Assembly (NCBI RefSeq): GCF_000374005.1
Contig: NZ_KB893166.1
Coordinates: forward strand, 1-64,000
Direction: 5' to 3'
DNA from: Kiloniella laminariae DSM 19542
GTDB taxonomy: Bacteria; Pseudomonadota; Alphaproteobacteria; Kiloniellales; Kiloniellaceae
DNA: 64,000 nucleotides
Shown piece by piece: positions 54,402 through 63,885 of the stretch. Within the stretch, counting starts at the first letter, position 1. The number at the start of each line of letters is the position of its first letter. The translations under genes were made by a program, and so were the position numbers. The notes under the pieces were generated by a model that was not told the origin of the DNA, searched no databases, and worked only from the letters and a program-made list of their open reading frames with translations.

Positions 54402-54878
54402 TTAAAGTGGTAATTCAGTTGTGTACTTCAGACTACGCAGGGCAAAGCGTGAGCTGACAGACTGAATAATCGACAGATGCAAGAATTGATCTGTGATCAT
54501 CCGGTCATAGGCTTCAATATCTTTGGCCACAATACGCAACAGATAATCTCTGTCTCCAGTTACCGTATAACATTCCATGATTTCGGGTCGCCGGGCAACA
54601 ATGGCCTCGAACTGCCGCGCGTTTTCCTCACTATGACGCAACAGGGTTACCGTCGCAAAAACCGTAACACCCAAGCCAACAATTTTCGGATCAAGCAGGC
54701 AAACTTCCTTGCGGATCAGTCCTTCATCGCGAAAACGTTTAATCCGCCGCCAGCAAGGAGACTGTGACAATCCAACCCGTTCGGCAATATCTGCTGTCGG
54801 CAGGGTAGAATCCTTCTGCAGCAGGCTCAGGATTTTAATATCGATGGGGTCTAGATCAATCACAATTCCATTTACCAT
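54402..54878 (-). CDS. Lrp/AsnC family regulator
   Basis: A 158-residue regulator. The N-terminal helix-turn-helix is PTADIAERVGLSQSPCWRRIKRFRDEGLI, and the C-terminal RAM/ACT domain begins near 75 (VFATVTLLRH, MECYTVTGDRDYLLRIVAKDI). It is divergent from phhA, with 142 bases between starts, so it probably activates phenylalanine or tyrosine degradation in response to those amino acids. This is inferred from position only. Confidence 0.88.
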   Translation of the reverse strand: MVNGIVIDLDPIDIKILSLLQKDSTLPTADIAERVGLSQSPCWRRIKRFRDEGLIRKEVCLLDPKIVGLGVTVFATVTLLRHSEENARQFEAIVARRPEIMECYTVTGDRDYLLRIVAKDIEAYDRMITDQFLHLSIIQSVSSRFALRSLKYTTELPL

Positions 54879-55020
54879 ATATTATTGGATATTTTATGCG
54901 TATTTAAACATAAACGCCCAATAATAGAAATAACATTCCCCAAAGCTGAACATAAAATAAACCCAGCTAATTTAGTCGGAATTGGCCAGGAAGAACTGCT
55001 GGATCATTGGGGAGAATAAA

Positions 55021-55830
55021 ATGGGGCATCAAGGCTCTGTCTATGAATCAAAAACACCTGACCAACAGGGCTTGTATCATTACGACAGTGAAGAAAACCA
55101 GATCTGGCACGATCTGATAACCCGGCAACACGAAATCCTTGATGGCCGGATTTGCCCAGAGTTCCTCAGGGGAATTGATCTGCTGGGTTTGTCTGCCAAC
55201 AAGGTTCCCCAGCTCAAAGAAGTCAGCGCCCGCCTTTATGAGGCAACAGGTTTTGGCGTTGAATCTGTCCCCGCTGTTATTCCGCCAAAAGACTTCTTTT
55301 CCATTCTTGCGAACAGACGTTTTCCCGCAGCAACCTTTATCCGTCTGCGCCAGGATTTTGATTACATCAAGGAACCTGATGTGTTCCATGAGATATTCGG
55401 CCACTGCCCCATGCTGACCAACAATTCCTTCGCCGATTACGTTCAGGAGTATGGCAAACTTGCCCTCTCGGTCGACAAAAAATACATGTGGTCGTTGCAG
55501 CGACTTTTCTGGTTCACTGTCGAATTTGGACTTCTCAGAACCACAGCAGGGCTGCGGATCTATGGTGCTGGACTGGCCTCTTCTTCCGGCGAGGCGGTTT
55601 ACTGCATGGACAGTCCGGTCCCGGTCAAACTGGATTTTGATCCCTTGAGTATTTTCAGAACCGAATACCGGATCGATGTATTCCAGCCGATCTACTATGT
55701 GATCGACAGCTTCGAGCAGCTGTTTGAAACCATCACATCAAACCTGATTCCGATCATGGATGAAGCGAAGGCACTTGGCAGCATCAATCAAGAGATCCTG
55801 CCCGCTTCCGCAAATACTCTTACACACTAG
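55021..55830 (+). CDS. phhA: Phenylalanine 4-monooxygenase
   Basis: A 269-residue bacterial phenylalanine hydroxylase that makes tyrosine with tetrahydrobiopterin and ferrous iron. The iron histidines are in DVFHEIFGHCPML, with the glutamate ligand in WFTVEFGLL. LPxRxFPAATFIRLRQDFDYIKEPD precedes them. The ATG at 55021 has GGGGAGAA upstream; the frame starts earlier without support. It is the first gene of the phhA-hppD-fumarylacetoacetase-maiA row, divergent from an Lrp-type regulator. Confidence 0.95.
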   Translation: MGHQGSVYESKTPDQQGLYHYDSEENQIWHDLITRQHEILDGRICPEFLRGIDLLGLSANKVPQLKEVSARLYEATGFGVESVPAVIPPKDFFSILANRRFPAATFIRLRQDFDYIKEPDVFHEIFGHCPMLTNNSFADYVQEYGKLALSVDKKYMWSLQRLFWFTVEFGLLRTTAGLRIYGAGLASSSGEAVYCMDSPVPVKLDFDPLSIFRTEYRIDVFQPIYYVIDSFEQLFETITSNLIPIMDEAKALGSINQEILPASANTLTH

Positions 55831-55857
55831 TTTTTCCTCTTCCCGTTGGAGATTTTA

Positions 55858-56964
55858 ATGGTTAACACAGCTTCAAAAAACGTAACGACACCAGTTGGAC
55901 AGTCACACTGGGACAATCCAGCCGGAACGCTTGGTTTTGAATTTGTTGAATTCACAACCAAAAATCCAGCCCCCATGCGCGCACTTCTGGCCAGCCTTGG
56001 CTTCAAGGCCAAAGCCCGTCACCGTTCGAAACAGGTCACCCTCTTTACCCAGGACAATATCAACTTTCTCCTGAATGAAGAACCTGACAGCTTTGCTGCC
56101 GAGTTTGCCAATGAGCATGGCTCTTCTGTTTGTGCTGTTGCTTTTGCCGTACAGGATGCCGGAAAAACAGCCAAACACCTCAAATCCCTTGGGGCTGAAC
56201 TTTACGAAAGTAAAGTGGGGCCAATGGAGCTCAACATCCCCGCAATCAAAGGGGTGGGGGAGAGTCTGGTCTATCTCGTGGACCGTCAGAGCAGCCGCAC
56301 GATTTATGATATCGACTTTATTCCTCTCGTTGGTGAAGACAGCAGTCAGCAGGATGTCGGCCTTACCTACATCGACCATCTGACCAACAATGTGTTCCAG
56401 GGCCGGATGAACTACTGGGCCGAGTTCTATGAGAAGTTCTTCAATTTCCGCGAAATCCGCTATTTTGATATCGAAGGAAAACTGACCGGGCTGCACAGCC
56501 GGGCCATGACCAGCCCCTGTGGTAACATCCGCATTCCGATTAATGAGTCCGCCGATGATAAGTCCCAGATCGCTGAGTATCTGAAAGATTACAACGGTGA
56601 AGGTGTCCAGCACATTGCCATGGGAACCGATGATATCTATGAAACCGTGCGCAAGCTGCGTGAAAATGGTGTCGATTTCATGCCAGCACCGCCTGAAGCC
56701 TACTATAACAATCTTGATACACGTGTTCCGGGTCATGGCGAAGATGTCAACCGTCTGAAAGAACACGGTATTCTACTGGATGGTGCCCCGACTGAAGACG
56801 GTGGTATTCTCTTGCAGATCTTTACCAAAACCTGTGTTGGTCCGATCTTCTTTGAAATCATCCAGCGCAAGGGAGACGAAGGATTTGGGGAAGGAAACTT
56901 CAAGGCCCTGTTTGAATCCATGGAACAGGACCAGATTGATCGCGGTGTGCTCAAGGATGAGTAA
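55858..56964 (+). CDS. hppD: 4-hydroxyphenylpyruvate dioxygenase
   Basis: A 368-residue vicinal-oxygen-chelate dioxygenase converting 4-hydroxyphenylpyruvate to homogentisate. The ferrous iron ligands are the histidines in TYIDHLTNNV and GVQHIAMGTDD and the glutamate in GPIFFEIIQRKGDEGFGEGNFKALFES, which is also the diagnostic C-terminal block. The ATG at 55858 has GGAG upstream and is preferred to 55846. It lies 27 bases after phhA. Confidence 0.96.
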   Translation: MVNTASKNVTTPVGQSHWDNPAGTLGFEFVEFTTKNPAPMRALLASLGFKAKARHRSKQVTLFTQDNINFLLNEEPDSFAAEFANEHGSSVCAVAFAVQDAGKTAKHLKSLGAELYESKVGPMELNIPAIKGVGESLVYLVDRQSSRTIYDIDFIPLVGEDSSQQDVGLTYIDHLTNNVFQGRMNYWAEFYEKFFNFREIRYFDIEGKLTGLHSRAMTSPCGNIRIPINESADDKSQIAEYLKDYNGEGVQHIAMGTDDIYETVRKLRENGVDFMPAPPEAYYNNLDTRVPGHGEDVNRLKEHGILLDGAPTEDGGILLQIFTKTCVGPIFFEIIQRKGDEGFGEGNFKALFESMEQDQIDRGVLKDE

Positions 56965-57052
56965 CCCGTCTGATCAGTCTTTCTGAACAGTACAACCGCT
57001 CCTCCGGCTGGCGTTCACTCCTGCCGGGGGAGTAGATAACTGGAGGACCCGC

Positions 57053-58093
57053 ATGAAACTGGCTACTCTGAAATACACAGGAAGAAACGGGAAACCAACC
57101 CGGGATGGCAAGCTCGTCGTTGTTGACAGAACGCTCTCCCGCTATATTGAAGTGCCCGAAATATGTGGCACGATGCAAGAAGCCCTCGATGACTGGGAAG
57201 CAACAGCCCCTGGTCTTGAAAGCGCATATCACCGCCTGAATGCCGGGGAAGAAACTGAACACGCTTCCTTTCACGCCACAGACTGTATGGCCCCCATTCC
57301 ACGTTGTTATCAATGGATTGATGGTTCGGCTTATGTCAATCACGTCGAACTGGTCCGTAAAGCCCGTGGCGCAGACATGCCCGAAAGCTACTGGCACGAT
57401 CCCCTGATGTATCAGGGAGGATCTGACCATCTGATCGGTCCCCATGCTCCTGTTGAAATCATCTCTGAAGACTACGGAATAGACTTCGAGGCTGAAGTTG
57501 CCGTCATAACCGACGATGTCCCTATGCACGTATCTTTGGAACAGGCTCCACGACACATCAAGCTGTTATGCCTGGTTAACGATGTCTCTCTACGCAATCT
57601 GATCCCGGCAGAACTTGCAAAGGGTTTTGGTTTTTTTCATAGCAAACCTGCCTCGGCTTTTTCTCCTGTTGCCATAACGCCCGATGAACTTGGACCTCAC
57701 TGGAATGGGTACAAGGTACATCTTCCTTTGGTGACGACATATAACGAGGTTGAATTTGGTCGCCCGAATGCCGGTATTGACATGACTTTCAATTTTGCTG
57801 AACTGATTTCTCATGCAGCAAAAACCAGACACCTGGGCGCTGGTACCATTATCGGTTCCGGGACTGTCTCAAACAGAGACGTTTCTGTGGGATCTTCCTG
57901 CCTCGCTGAAAAACGCATGCTGGAAATGATTGCCCGCGGCAAGCCAGAAACAGGCTTTATGAAGTTCGGAGATCATATACGTATCGAAATGCCAGGACCG
58001 AACGGAGATCCTTTGTTTGGTGCCATCAGCCAATTCGTGGTCGAACATGCTATCTGCCAGGAAGAAGTCCGTTATACCTCTGCTTTTGAATAG
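57053..58093 (+). CDS. Fumarylacetoacetate hydrolase family protein
   Basis: A 346-residue FAH-fold enzyme. YQGGSDHLIGPHAPVEI, DYGIDFEAEVAVITDDVPM, and NDVSLRNLIPAELAKGFGFFHSKPASAFSP hold the metal-binding acidic residues and substrate region; GTIIGSGTVSN follows. In this neighbourhood it is the likely fumarylacetoacetase, cleaving fumarylacetoacetate to fumarate and acetoacetate in tyrosine breakdown. The start has CTGGAGGACC upstream. It lies between hppD and maiA, nine bases before the latter. Confidence 0.9.
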   Translation: MKLATLKYTGRNGKPTRDGKLVVVDRTLSRYIEVPEICGTMQEALDDWEATAPGLESAYHRLNAGEETEHASFHATDCMAPIPRCYQWIDGSAYVNHVELVRKARGADMPESYWHDPLMYQGGSDHLIGPHAPVEIISEDYGIDFEAEVAVITDDVPMHVSLEQAPRHIKLLCLVNDVSLRNLIPAELAKGFGFFHSKPASAFSPVAITPDELGPHWNGYKVHLPLVTTYNEVEFGRPNAGIDMTFNFAELISHAAKTRHLGAGTIIGSGTVSNRDVSVGSSCLAEKRMLEMIARGKPETGFMKFGDHIRIEMPGPNGDPLFGAISQFVVEHAICQEEVRYTSAFE

Positions 58094-58102
58094 GAAAAGT
58101 CT

Positions 58103-58735
58103 ATGACCATAGAGATCGAACTCTATGATTATTATCGTTCTTCAGCTTCTTACCGGGTGAGAATAGCCCTGGAACTGAAAAACCGCTCTTATCAAAAAAT
58201 TCCGATCAACCTCAAAACCGGGGGGCAACATGAATTATCCTATCGGACAATCAACGCACAGGGACTTGTTCCCGCACTGATAATCGGACCGAAGGTGTTG
58301 ACGCAGTCACTGGCAATTTTGGAATATCTGGAAGAAGTTTACCCTGACCCTCCCCTGTTGCCCCGGAACCCTTTTGAGCGAGCCGAAGTCAGATCGATTG
58401 CCCAGATCATTGCTTGCGATATTCACCCTTTAAATAACCTTCGTGTCCTGAATTATCTGAAACATGAAGCCTCAATTGAGGAACAACAGGTTTCTGACTG
58501 GTATCAGCACTGGGTTCATGAAGGTTTTCTGGCGATTGAACAGAAGTTCCTGACCTCAGCAGGAAAATACAGCTATGGTTCGGACATCACATTCGCCGAC
58601 ATTTGTCTCATGCCTCAGGTTTACAACGCCAAGCGTTTTTCCTGTGACCTCTCGCCTTACCCGACTTTGACCAGGGTTGCTGAAAATTTGTCCCTGCTCC
58701 CTGCCTTTACCCGCAGTCATCCAGATTTCAACTAA
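58103..58735 (+). CDS. maiA: Maleylacetoacetate isomerase
   Basis: A 210-residue zeta-class glutathione transferase. YRSSASYRVRIALELK is the signature with the catalytic serines, followed by NAQGLVPALI and LTQSLAILEYLEEVYP. The C-terminal domain has YSYGSDITFADICLMPQVYNAKRF, typical of MaiA. It isomerises maleylacetoacetate to fumarylacetoacetate using glutathione. It is the last gene of the tyrosine row; homogentisate 1,2-dioxygenase is not encoded nearby. Confidence 0.94.
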   Translation: MTIEIELYDYYRSSASYRVRIALELKNRSYQKIPINLKTGGQHELSYRTINAQGLVPALIIGPKVLTQSLAILEYLEEVYPDPPLLPRNPFERAEVRSIAQIIACDIHPLNNLRVLNYLKHEASIEEQQVSDWYQHWVHEGFLAIEQKFLTSAGKYSYGSDITFADICLMPQVYNAKRFSCDLSPYPTLTRVAENLSLLPAFTRSHPDFN

Positions 58736-58893
58736 AAGACAATACTACTGGGGTATTCTTCACACCTCCTCATATGTTAACCATATTAATGGCTATTTTC
58801 CGGGATTTTTTCGACTTTTTGTTAAAAGCTGGTAATTATTTAAAATTTGTAGTAATACTTCGTTAATAATTCACAAAAAAACTGGTAAGCCTG

Positions 58894-59163
58894 ATGCAAC
58901 AGGGGGCAATAAAACATTCAATGGATCTGGAAGCGGTTCTCGAACGTGAGCCGACGGAGCATTTGTCTTTGGTACAGGATTCCAATAACAAGTGGGATAT
59001 CCTGCACAAGCAGGCTAATCGTCTTTTCCATTATCGGCTGACGGAACACAGTCTTTCCCGGCAAGACAGGGAAGCCTTGATGCTGGCCCGGAATGAAATC
59101 CATCAATTGGCTTCTTCCCTCAAGGCCTCAGAGGCCCTGAGAAAAGCACTCAAGAAGACCTGA
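58894..59163 (+). CDS. Small hypothetical protein
   Basis: An 89-residue protein, strongly helical and charged (LEREPTEHLSLVQDSNNKWDILHKQANRLFHYRLTEHSLSRQDREALMLARNEIHQLASSLKAS). It could form a coiled coil or helical hairpin. The ribosome-binding site is weak for either ATG at 58894 or 58921. Its 3' end overlaps the convergent YigZ gene by 14 bases. I do not recognise a family. Confidence 0.5.
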   Translation: MQQGAIKHSMDLEAVLEREPTEHLSLVQDSNNKWDILHKQANRLFHYRLTEHSLSRQDREALMLARNEIHQLASSLKASEALRKALKKT

Positions 59164-59713
59164 ACTGCTGCTCCAACTGAGTGAGTGCTTCTTCTGGCCC
59201 CTCGAACAGACAATCTGCGCCTTCTGAACCAAAATTTCGCTCAAGAATTGCAATTTTTTGTTGAGCACAGAGATATTCCATATAAGAAATATCCTTGAAA
59301 GCGATAAAAAGTTCCAGTTTCGCCAAGTGGACATAAGGCAAGAACCTCGCTTCAGCTATAACCGTCTTTACACTTTCAGAGTAAGCCCGTACCAGCCCCC
59401 CGGTACCGAGCTTCGTTCCACCAAAAAACCTGACTGTAATAACCGCCGTATTGATCAGGTCACTCCCCTGGAGAACCCGGAGACTTGGTGGACCAGATGT
59501 TCCAGAAGGTTCTCCGTCATCAGACGATCCCTCTTCTACCTGTCCATAGGCATTTAATCTTCGAAATGCCCAGACATGGTGATTGGCTTTCTTGTGCTCT
59601 TCCTTAAGCTCTTCCAGTCGCAGAGTAAGGTTTTTCTCAGGCAATAAATAGGACAGAAAGCGAGATTTCCTCTCCTCGATTTCTGCCCGGAATTCTTTAT
59701 CCACAAGCTGCAT
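59150..59713 (-). CDS. YigZ/IMPACT family protein
   Basis: A 187-residue protein of the UPF0029 family. HHVWAFRRLN, SDDGEPSGTSGPPSLRVLQG and VITVRFFGGTKLGTGGLVRAYSE form the conserved IMPACT-type N-terminal domain, and a ferredoxin-like C-terminal domain follows. The E. coli relative YigZ and eukaryotic IMPACT are linked to translation control, but the bacterial function is not settled. It follows the MlaF-like ATPase gene by two bases, so the two are probably cotranscribed. Confidence 0.9.
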   Translation of the reverse strand: MQLVDKEFRAEIEERKSRFLSYLLPEKNLTLRLEELKEEHKKANHHVWAFRRLNAYGQVEEGSSDDGEPSGTSGPPSLRVLQGSDLINTAVITVRFFGGTKLGTGGLVRAYSESVKTVIAEARFLPYVHLAKLELFIAFKDISYMEYLCAQQKIAILERNFGSEGADCLFEGPEEALTQLEQQFRSS

Positions 59714-59715
59714 TA

Positions 59716-60498
59716 TTACTCTGTCATAACCGCAATGGGGCCTACGGCAGACTTCTTTATAAATTGCTGAACATAAGGATTGTCCGTTGTATCCAGTTCT
59801 TTGGTCGGTCCGCTCCAGACTACCTGCCCCTCATGTAACATCAAAACATCATCAGAGATTTTTCGAACCGAGGCCAGGTCGCTGCTGACAATCATGCAGG
59901 TAACATTTTTGTCCTGCTTCATATCAATAATCAGCTCACTAATAGAGTTACTCATAATAGGATCCAGTCCAGCAGTCGGTTCATCCAGAAAGAGAAACTC
60001 CGGTCTCCCGGCAAAAGCACGCGCCAGGCCGACACGTTTTTGCATTCCCCCTGAAAGTTCCGACGGGTAGAGATCAGCCACCTCAGGTCTCAGCCCAACT
60101 CTTCCCAGAGCCTCAACGGCCCCTTTCTTGGCCGCGGTTTCATCCGCTCCCTGCCCCTTTAAAATCTTGAAAGCAATATTGCGCCATACAGGCATACTGT
60201 CAAAAAGGGCAGACTGCTGAAACAACATACCAAAGCGGTCGAGGAAATCTTCATTATCACGGGTTCGTCCTGTCATATCCTGGCCATCAACCAGAACCTG
60301 CCCCGAATCAGTGGTGACAACGCCGAGAATAGACTTCAGAAGCAGGGTTTTACCACTGCCTGATCCACCAATCACAACAAGAGAACGCCCTGGCTGTACC
60401 GAAAAGTTTACCTTGTCCAGTGCCCGTACCTGGCCAAAGCTCTTAGTAAGTTCCCGCACATCAAGAACAGCCGTTTTTTCCTCGAGAACAGCGCTCAT
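59716..60498 (-). CDS. ABC transporter ATP-binding protein (MlaF-like)
   Basis: A 260-residue ATPase. Walker A is GGSGSGKTLLLKS, the ABC signature LSGGMQKRVGLARA and Walker B FLFLDEPTAGLDP. The LLFQQSALFDSMPVWRNIAF segment and DNPYVQQF near the C-terminus match the MlaF/TtgA2 group, which works with MlaE permease and MlaD substrate-binding proteins in phospholipid transport across the envelope. No mlaE or mlaD gene is adjacent. The ATG at 60498 with GAGGGGG is preferred. Confidence 0.88.
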   Translation of the reverse strand: MSAVLEEKTAVLDVRELTKSFGQVRALDKVNFSVQPGRSLVVIGGSGSGKTLLLKSILGVVTTDSGQVLVDGQDMTGRTRDNEDFLDRFGMLFQQSALFDSMPVWRNIAFKILKGQGADETAAKKGAVEALGRVGLRPEVADLYPSELSGGMQKRVGLARAFAGRPEFLFLDEPTAGLDPIMSNSISELIIDMKQDKNVTCMIVSSDLASVRKISDDVLMLHEGQVVWSGPTKELDTTDNPYVQQFIKKSAVGPIAVMTE

Positions 60499-60636
60499 AA
60501 TATTCCCCCTCACCGAATTCCCCTCACTGCCCGCGTCACTCCACGCGCGCTAGACTAGCACAGAACCCCGACTGAACCAGCCCGGCAAAAACCAGTTTTC
60601 TAGCCGGATCATAATTCATGATCAGCTTCACCCAAT

Positions 60637-60672
60637 AAAAAAAACCTCCGACCCGAAGATCAGAGGTTTTTT
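60637..60672. terminator. Bidirectional intrinsic terminator of tRNA-Pro
   Basis: CCTCTGATC-TTCG-GGTCGGAGG on the minus strand is a 9-bp stem (two G-T pairs) capped by a TTCG tetraloop and flanked by T-runs on both strands. It ends just past the tRNA 3' end. Confidence 0.93.
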
Positions 60673-60675
60673 TAT

Positions 60676-60752
60676 TGGTCGGAGTAGCAGGATTTGAACC
60701 TGCGACCCCTTGGCCCCCAGCCAAGTGCGCTACCAGGCTGCGCTATACTCCG
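60676..60752 (-). tRNA. tRNA-Pro (anticodon GGG)
   Basis: A 77-base tRNA with encoded CCA. Acceptor CGGAGTA pairs with TACTCCG, the anticodon stem-loop is CTTGG-CTGGGGG-CCAAG (anticodon GGG, with G37 as usual in tRNA-Pro), and the T-arm has GGTTCAAATCC. It is followed by a strong terminator and precedes the MlaF-like gene. Confidence 0.97.
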
Positions 60753-60852
60753 TCAGTCACAGCTGAATTATTCAGAGAATATTTCAGCGCGAACAAGCCC
60801 TATATACCTTTGCTCTCCGGTCATGGCAATGGGGGAAAAGAAAAAAAACACC

Positions 60853-61275
60853 TCAGTTCTGACCAAGCAGAGATCTGATTTTTTTCAGTTCGATCAGAAG
60901 CTTCCTCTGCTCGTCTGTACCAAGCCCTGAAGTTATCACCGTCCCTAAATCGCTATCTGTTGCGGCAGGTTTGGATACCACTGAATCAGAAGAGGATTCC
61001 TGTTCACCTTCTTTAAAGCTGCCATCCTTAAAGAGTTTCTGGACTCCCTTGATTGTATAGCCATCACGATAGAGCAGGTTCCTGATCTGACGCAGCACAT
61101 CAAGATCTTCAGGGCGATAATACCTTCGGCGTCCGGCACGCTTCAGCGGCTTCACCTGAGGAAATTTTGTTTCCCAGAATCTCAGGACGTGCTGGGGCAC
61201 ATCCAGATCATCGGATACTTCACTGATCGTACGGAACGCGGCCGCTGATTTGGTTGTCGTTTCTGCAGCAGACAT
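60853..61275 (-). CDS. MerR family regulator
   Basis: A 140-residue MerR-type protein. The N-terminal winged helix reads [46 protein letters not shown] and [14 protein letters not shown]. The C-terminal half is serine- and glutamate-rich with no metal-binding cysteines, so it is not a metal sensor. It lies downstream of ihfA in the conserved plsX-fabH-ihfA-merR order of Alphaproteobacteria. The target is unknown. Confidence 0.88.
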   Translation of the reverse strand: MSAAETTTKSAAAFRTISEVSDDLDVPQHVLRFWETKFPQVKPLKRAGRRRYYRPEDLDVLRQIRNLLYRDGYTIKGVQKLFKDGSFKEGEQESSSDSVVSKPAATDSDLGTVITSGLGTDEQRKLLIELKKIRSLLGQN

Positions 61276-61345
61276 CTTGCAGATTTTACCCCCGCTTTTT
61301 ACTTACTTTCGGCCTGATCATCCGGAAATCCGGCAGGAGTTCTAT

Positions 61346-61639
61346 TTAAAGGGAGTTATTGATTTTGTTTTTCAACACATGGGATGCCCGGAAAACCAGA
61401 ACACGCCGAGGCAAAATCGGCACTTCTTCGCCGGTTTTTGGATTACGCCCGATCCTCTCGCCCTTTTCCCGAACGGCAAAACTGCCAAAAGAGGAAATCT
61501 TGACCGCATCCCCTTTGATAAGGGTTTCAGAAATTTCATTCAGAACTGATTCAACCAGTTCCGCGGATTCATTTCTGGACAGACCAACTTCCTGGTATAC
61601 AGCTTCGCTCAGATCAGCACGTGTTATTGTTGCACCCAT
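61346..61639 (-). CDS. ihfA: Integration host factor alpha subunit
   Basis: A 97-residue DNA-bending protein. [22 protein letters not shown] opens it, and [41 protein letters not shown] is the beta-arm region with the proline that intercalates in the DNA. The ATG at 61639 is preferred to an in-frame GTG at 61651. It acts with IhfB in nucleoid structure and recombination. It follows fabH by 143 bases. Confidence 0.96.
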   Translation of the reverse strand: MGATITRADLSEAVYQEVGLSRNESAELVESVLNEISETLIKGDAVKISSFGSFAVREKGERIGRNPKTGEEVPILPRRVLVFRASHVLKNKINNSL

Positions 61640-61782
61640 AATGAAGGACACTCCCCTGTTATCTTTATCTGAATTATGCGATATATTCGCTAACCCATAT
61701 GATATACAAGGGCAATTTTGCTCGACTTCACGTGAAATGACAAGTTTTATCTGAGAAGAGCTTCACAAGAAGCCAATTTACT

Positions 61783-62757
61783 TTACCAGCGCAGCAGCGC
61801 AGAACCCCAGGTAAATCCACCACCCATGGCGGTCATCATGATCATATCACCCTGCTTGATCCGGCCATCATAGACAGCTTCGGTCAAAGCAAGGGGGATA
61901 GAGGCCGCAGAAGTGTTGGCATGTTTATCAACGGTAATCACAACCCGTTCTTTCGGCAGGCGAAGTTTTTTGCCCATTGCCTCGATGATACGAACGTTCG
62001 CCTGATGTGGTACCAGCCAGTCAATATCTTCGGCAGAGAGCCCGGATTTTTCCAACGCAGCATCAATGGATTCCGGCATTCTGGAAACAGCCTGCCGGAA
62101 AACTTCCTTGCCTTCCATACGCAAGAATCCGGCGACACCCGTGGAAGAAGGTCCGCCGTCAACATAGAGCGCATCGTGATATCGGCCATCCGAATAGATA
62201 TGAGTGTTCAGAATACCCCGATCCTGATTTTCCCCACATCCTTCTTCGGCCTGAAGAACGACAGCCCCGGCACCATCCCCAAACAGCACACAGGTCGAAC
62301 GATCTTCCCAATCGAGAATTCTGGAAAAAGTTTCTGCTCCGATCAGCAAAACTGTCTTGGCCTGTCCTGCACGGATCATACTGTCTACCACAGAAAGTCC
62401 ATAGACAAAGCCACTGCAAACAGCCTGAAGATCAAACGCTGCCCCGCGGAAAATGCCGAGGTTCTTCTGTACAACTGTCGCTGTCGCCGGAAAGGTCTCA
62501 TCCGGTGTCGCCGTAGCACAAACAATCAGGTCCACAGCCGCAGCATCAATGCCCGCATGCTCCAGCGCCGCTTTTGCGGCTTTGGTAGCAAGATCAGAGG
62601 TCAGCTCGTTTTCACCTGCGACATAGCGGTGCTTAATACCGGTACGCTGCTGTATCCATTCATCGGAAGTATCGACACGTTCCGCCAACTGGTCATTTGT
62701 GACAATACGCTCTGGCAAATACGACCCACAGCCCTTTATTACGGAACGTATCATCAT
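61783..62757 (-). CDS. fabH: Beta-ketoacyl-ACP synthase III
   Basis: A 324-residue condensing enzyme that starts fatty acid synthesis from acetyl-CoA and malonyl-ACP. The catalytic cysteine is Cys114 in [12 protein letters not shown], the histidine is in PHQANVRI and the asparagine in [14 protein letters not shown]. Its start overlaps the plsX stop by four bases (ATGA), a coupling typical of the plsX-fabH pair. Length and motifs match FabH, not FabB/F. Confidence 0.97.
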   Translation of the reverse strand: MMIRSVIKGCGSYLPERIVTNDQLAERVDTSDEWIQQRTGIKHRYVAGENELTSDLATKAAKAALEHAGIDAAAVDLIVCATATPDETFPATATVVQKNLGIFRGAAFDLQAVCSGFVYGLSVVDSMIRAGQAKTVLLIGAETFSRILDWEDRSTCVLFGDGAGAVVLQAEEGCGENQDRGILNTHIYSDGRYHDALYVDGGPSSTGVAGFLRMEGKEVFRQAVSRMPESIDAALEKSGLSAEDIDWLVPHQANVRIIEAMGKKLRLPKERVVITVDKHANTSAASIPLALTEAVYDGRIKQGDMIMMTAMGGGFTWGSALLRW

Positions 62758-63800
62758 TCAAAAGCAGCCTGTTCATTCAGTGTTTCGCGGGTAAGCGAAT
62801 CGAAATCCTCGCGAATTTTCTTGATTATATCCTGCTGGCGCATATCCACCGCAACCGCGATTGCATTGGCAAAACCAACAGCGTCAGTCCCGCCGTGGCT
62901 TTTTACCGCAATCCCGTTCAGCCCCAGGAAAATAGCCCCGTTATACAGCCGGGGATCAACCCGTTTTTTCAGCTTGCCCAAAGCCGAACTCGCCAGGATG
63001 TACCCCAGACTCGCCAGCAAGCTGCTTTTAAAGCTCTGCCGGAAGAACTCTGTGATAAGCTTTGCAGTGCCTTCCGCCGTTTTCAGGGCTACATTGCCGG
63101 TAAAGCCATCCGTGACAATCACGTCAACAGTACCCTTGCCAATGTCATCGCCTTCGACAAAGCCGACAAATTCACCTGGCAGATCGGCCTGACGTAACAT
63201 ACTGCTGGCAACCTGTAGGTATTCATGCCCCTTCACATCCTCTGAACCGACATTGAGGATACCGACAGAAGGTTCCTGAACACCGAGAACACAGCGGGCG
63301 AAGGCATTCCCCATTACCGCAAAATCGAAAAGATTATCTGCATCACAGCTCAGATTCGCACCAAGATCCAACATGAGGGATTCGCCTCGAAGTGTCGGAA
63401 AAAAAGACGCGATCGCCGGGCGGTCGACCCCCGGAAGGGTTTTGAGGACAAATTTTGACATCGCCATCAAAGCGCCCGTATTCCCGGCTGAAACGATTCC
63501 GTCAGCGCGGCCTTCATGGACAGCATTGATCGCAAGGCGCATTGAAGATTTCCTGCGGGAGCGCAATGCTACGGCAGGTTTATCATCGCTGAGCACCTTG
63601 TCGTCAGCGTGGACAAATTCGACAACTTTTTTAAGCCTGGTCGTTTGTTCGATAAGAGGCAGAACCTCCTTCTCGTGACCAAAAATGAGAAACTGGACGT
63701 CAGGATATCTCTGGGATGCAATTTCTGCTCCCTGAACGACGATACCCGGTGCGTCATCTCCACCCATTGCATCTAAGGCTATGGTTATACGAGCGCTCAC
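62754..63800 (-). CDS. plsX: Phosphate acyltransferase PlsX
   Basis: A 348-residue enzyme forming acyl-phosphate from acyl-ACP for phospholipid synthesis. [19 protein letters not shown] opens it, and the [22 protein letters not shown] and [17 protein letters not shown] blocks are conserved. The start is GTG at 63800. It is part of the rpmF-plsX-fabH row. Confidence 0.97.
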   Translation of the reverse strand: MSARITIALDAMGGDDAPGIVVQGAEIASQRYPDVQFLIFGHEKEVLPLIEQTTRLKKVVEFVHADDKVLSDDKPAVALRSRRKSSMRLAINAVHEGRADGIVSAGNTGALMAMSKFVLKTLPGVDRPAIASFFPTLRGESLMLDLGANLSCDADNLFDFAVMGNAFARCVLGVQEPSVGILNVGSEDVKGHEYLQVASSMLRQADLPGEFVGFVEGDDIGKGTVDVIVTDGFTGNVALKTAEGTAKLITEFFRQSFKSSLLASLGYILASSALGKLKKRVDPRLYNGAIFLGLNGIAVKSHGGTDAVGFANAIAVAVDMRQQDIIKKIREDFDSLTRETLNEQAAFE

Positions 63801-63837
63801 TGGCTTCCTGTCTTGTCGAGTTGGACCACGTAAGAAA

Positions 63838-63858
63838 GGCCGACCATAACGATCGGCC
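63838..63858 (-). terminator. Weak stem-loop between rpmF and plsX
   Basis: GGCCGA and TCGGCC pair across a 9-base loop, followed on the minus strand by TTTCTT. This may attenuate transcription from rpmF into plsX. Confidence 0.45.
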
Positions 63859-63885
63859 CATCACATAAGACTTGTCAGACTAGTC

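Noticed and set aside
60675-60878. Plus-strand frame beginning MVGVAGFEPATPWPPAKC
   Set aside because: It is antisense to tRNA-Pro, another familiar tRNA-derived artefact.
61921-63192. Long plus-strand frame of 423 codons across fabH and plsX
   Set aside because: It lies antisense to two well-supported genes and has no recognisable domain.
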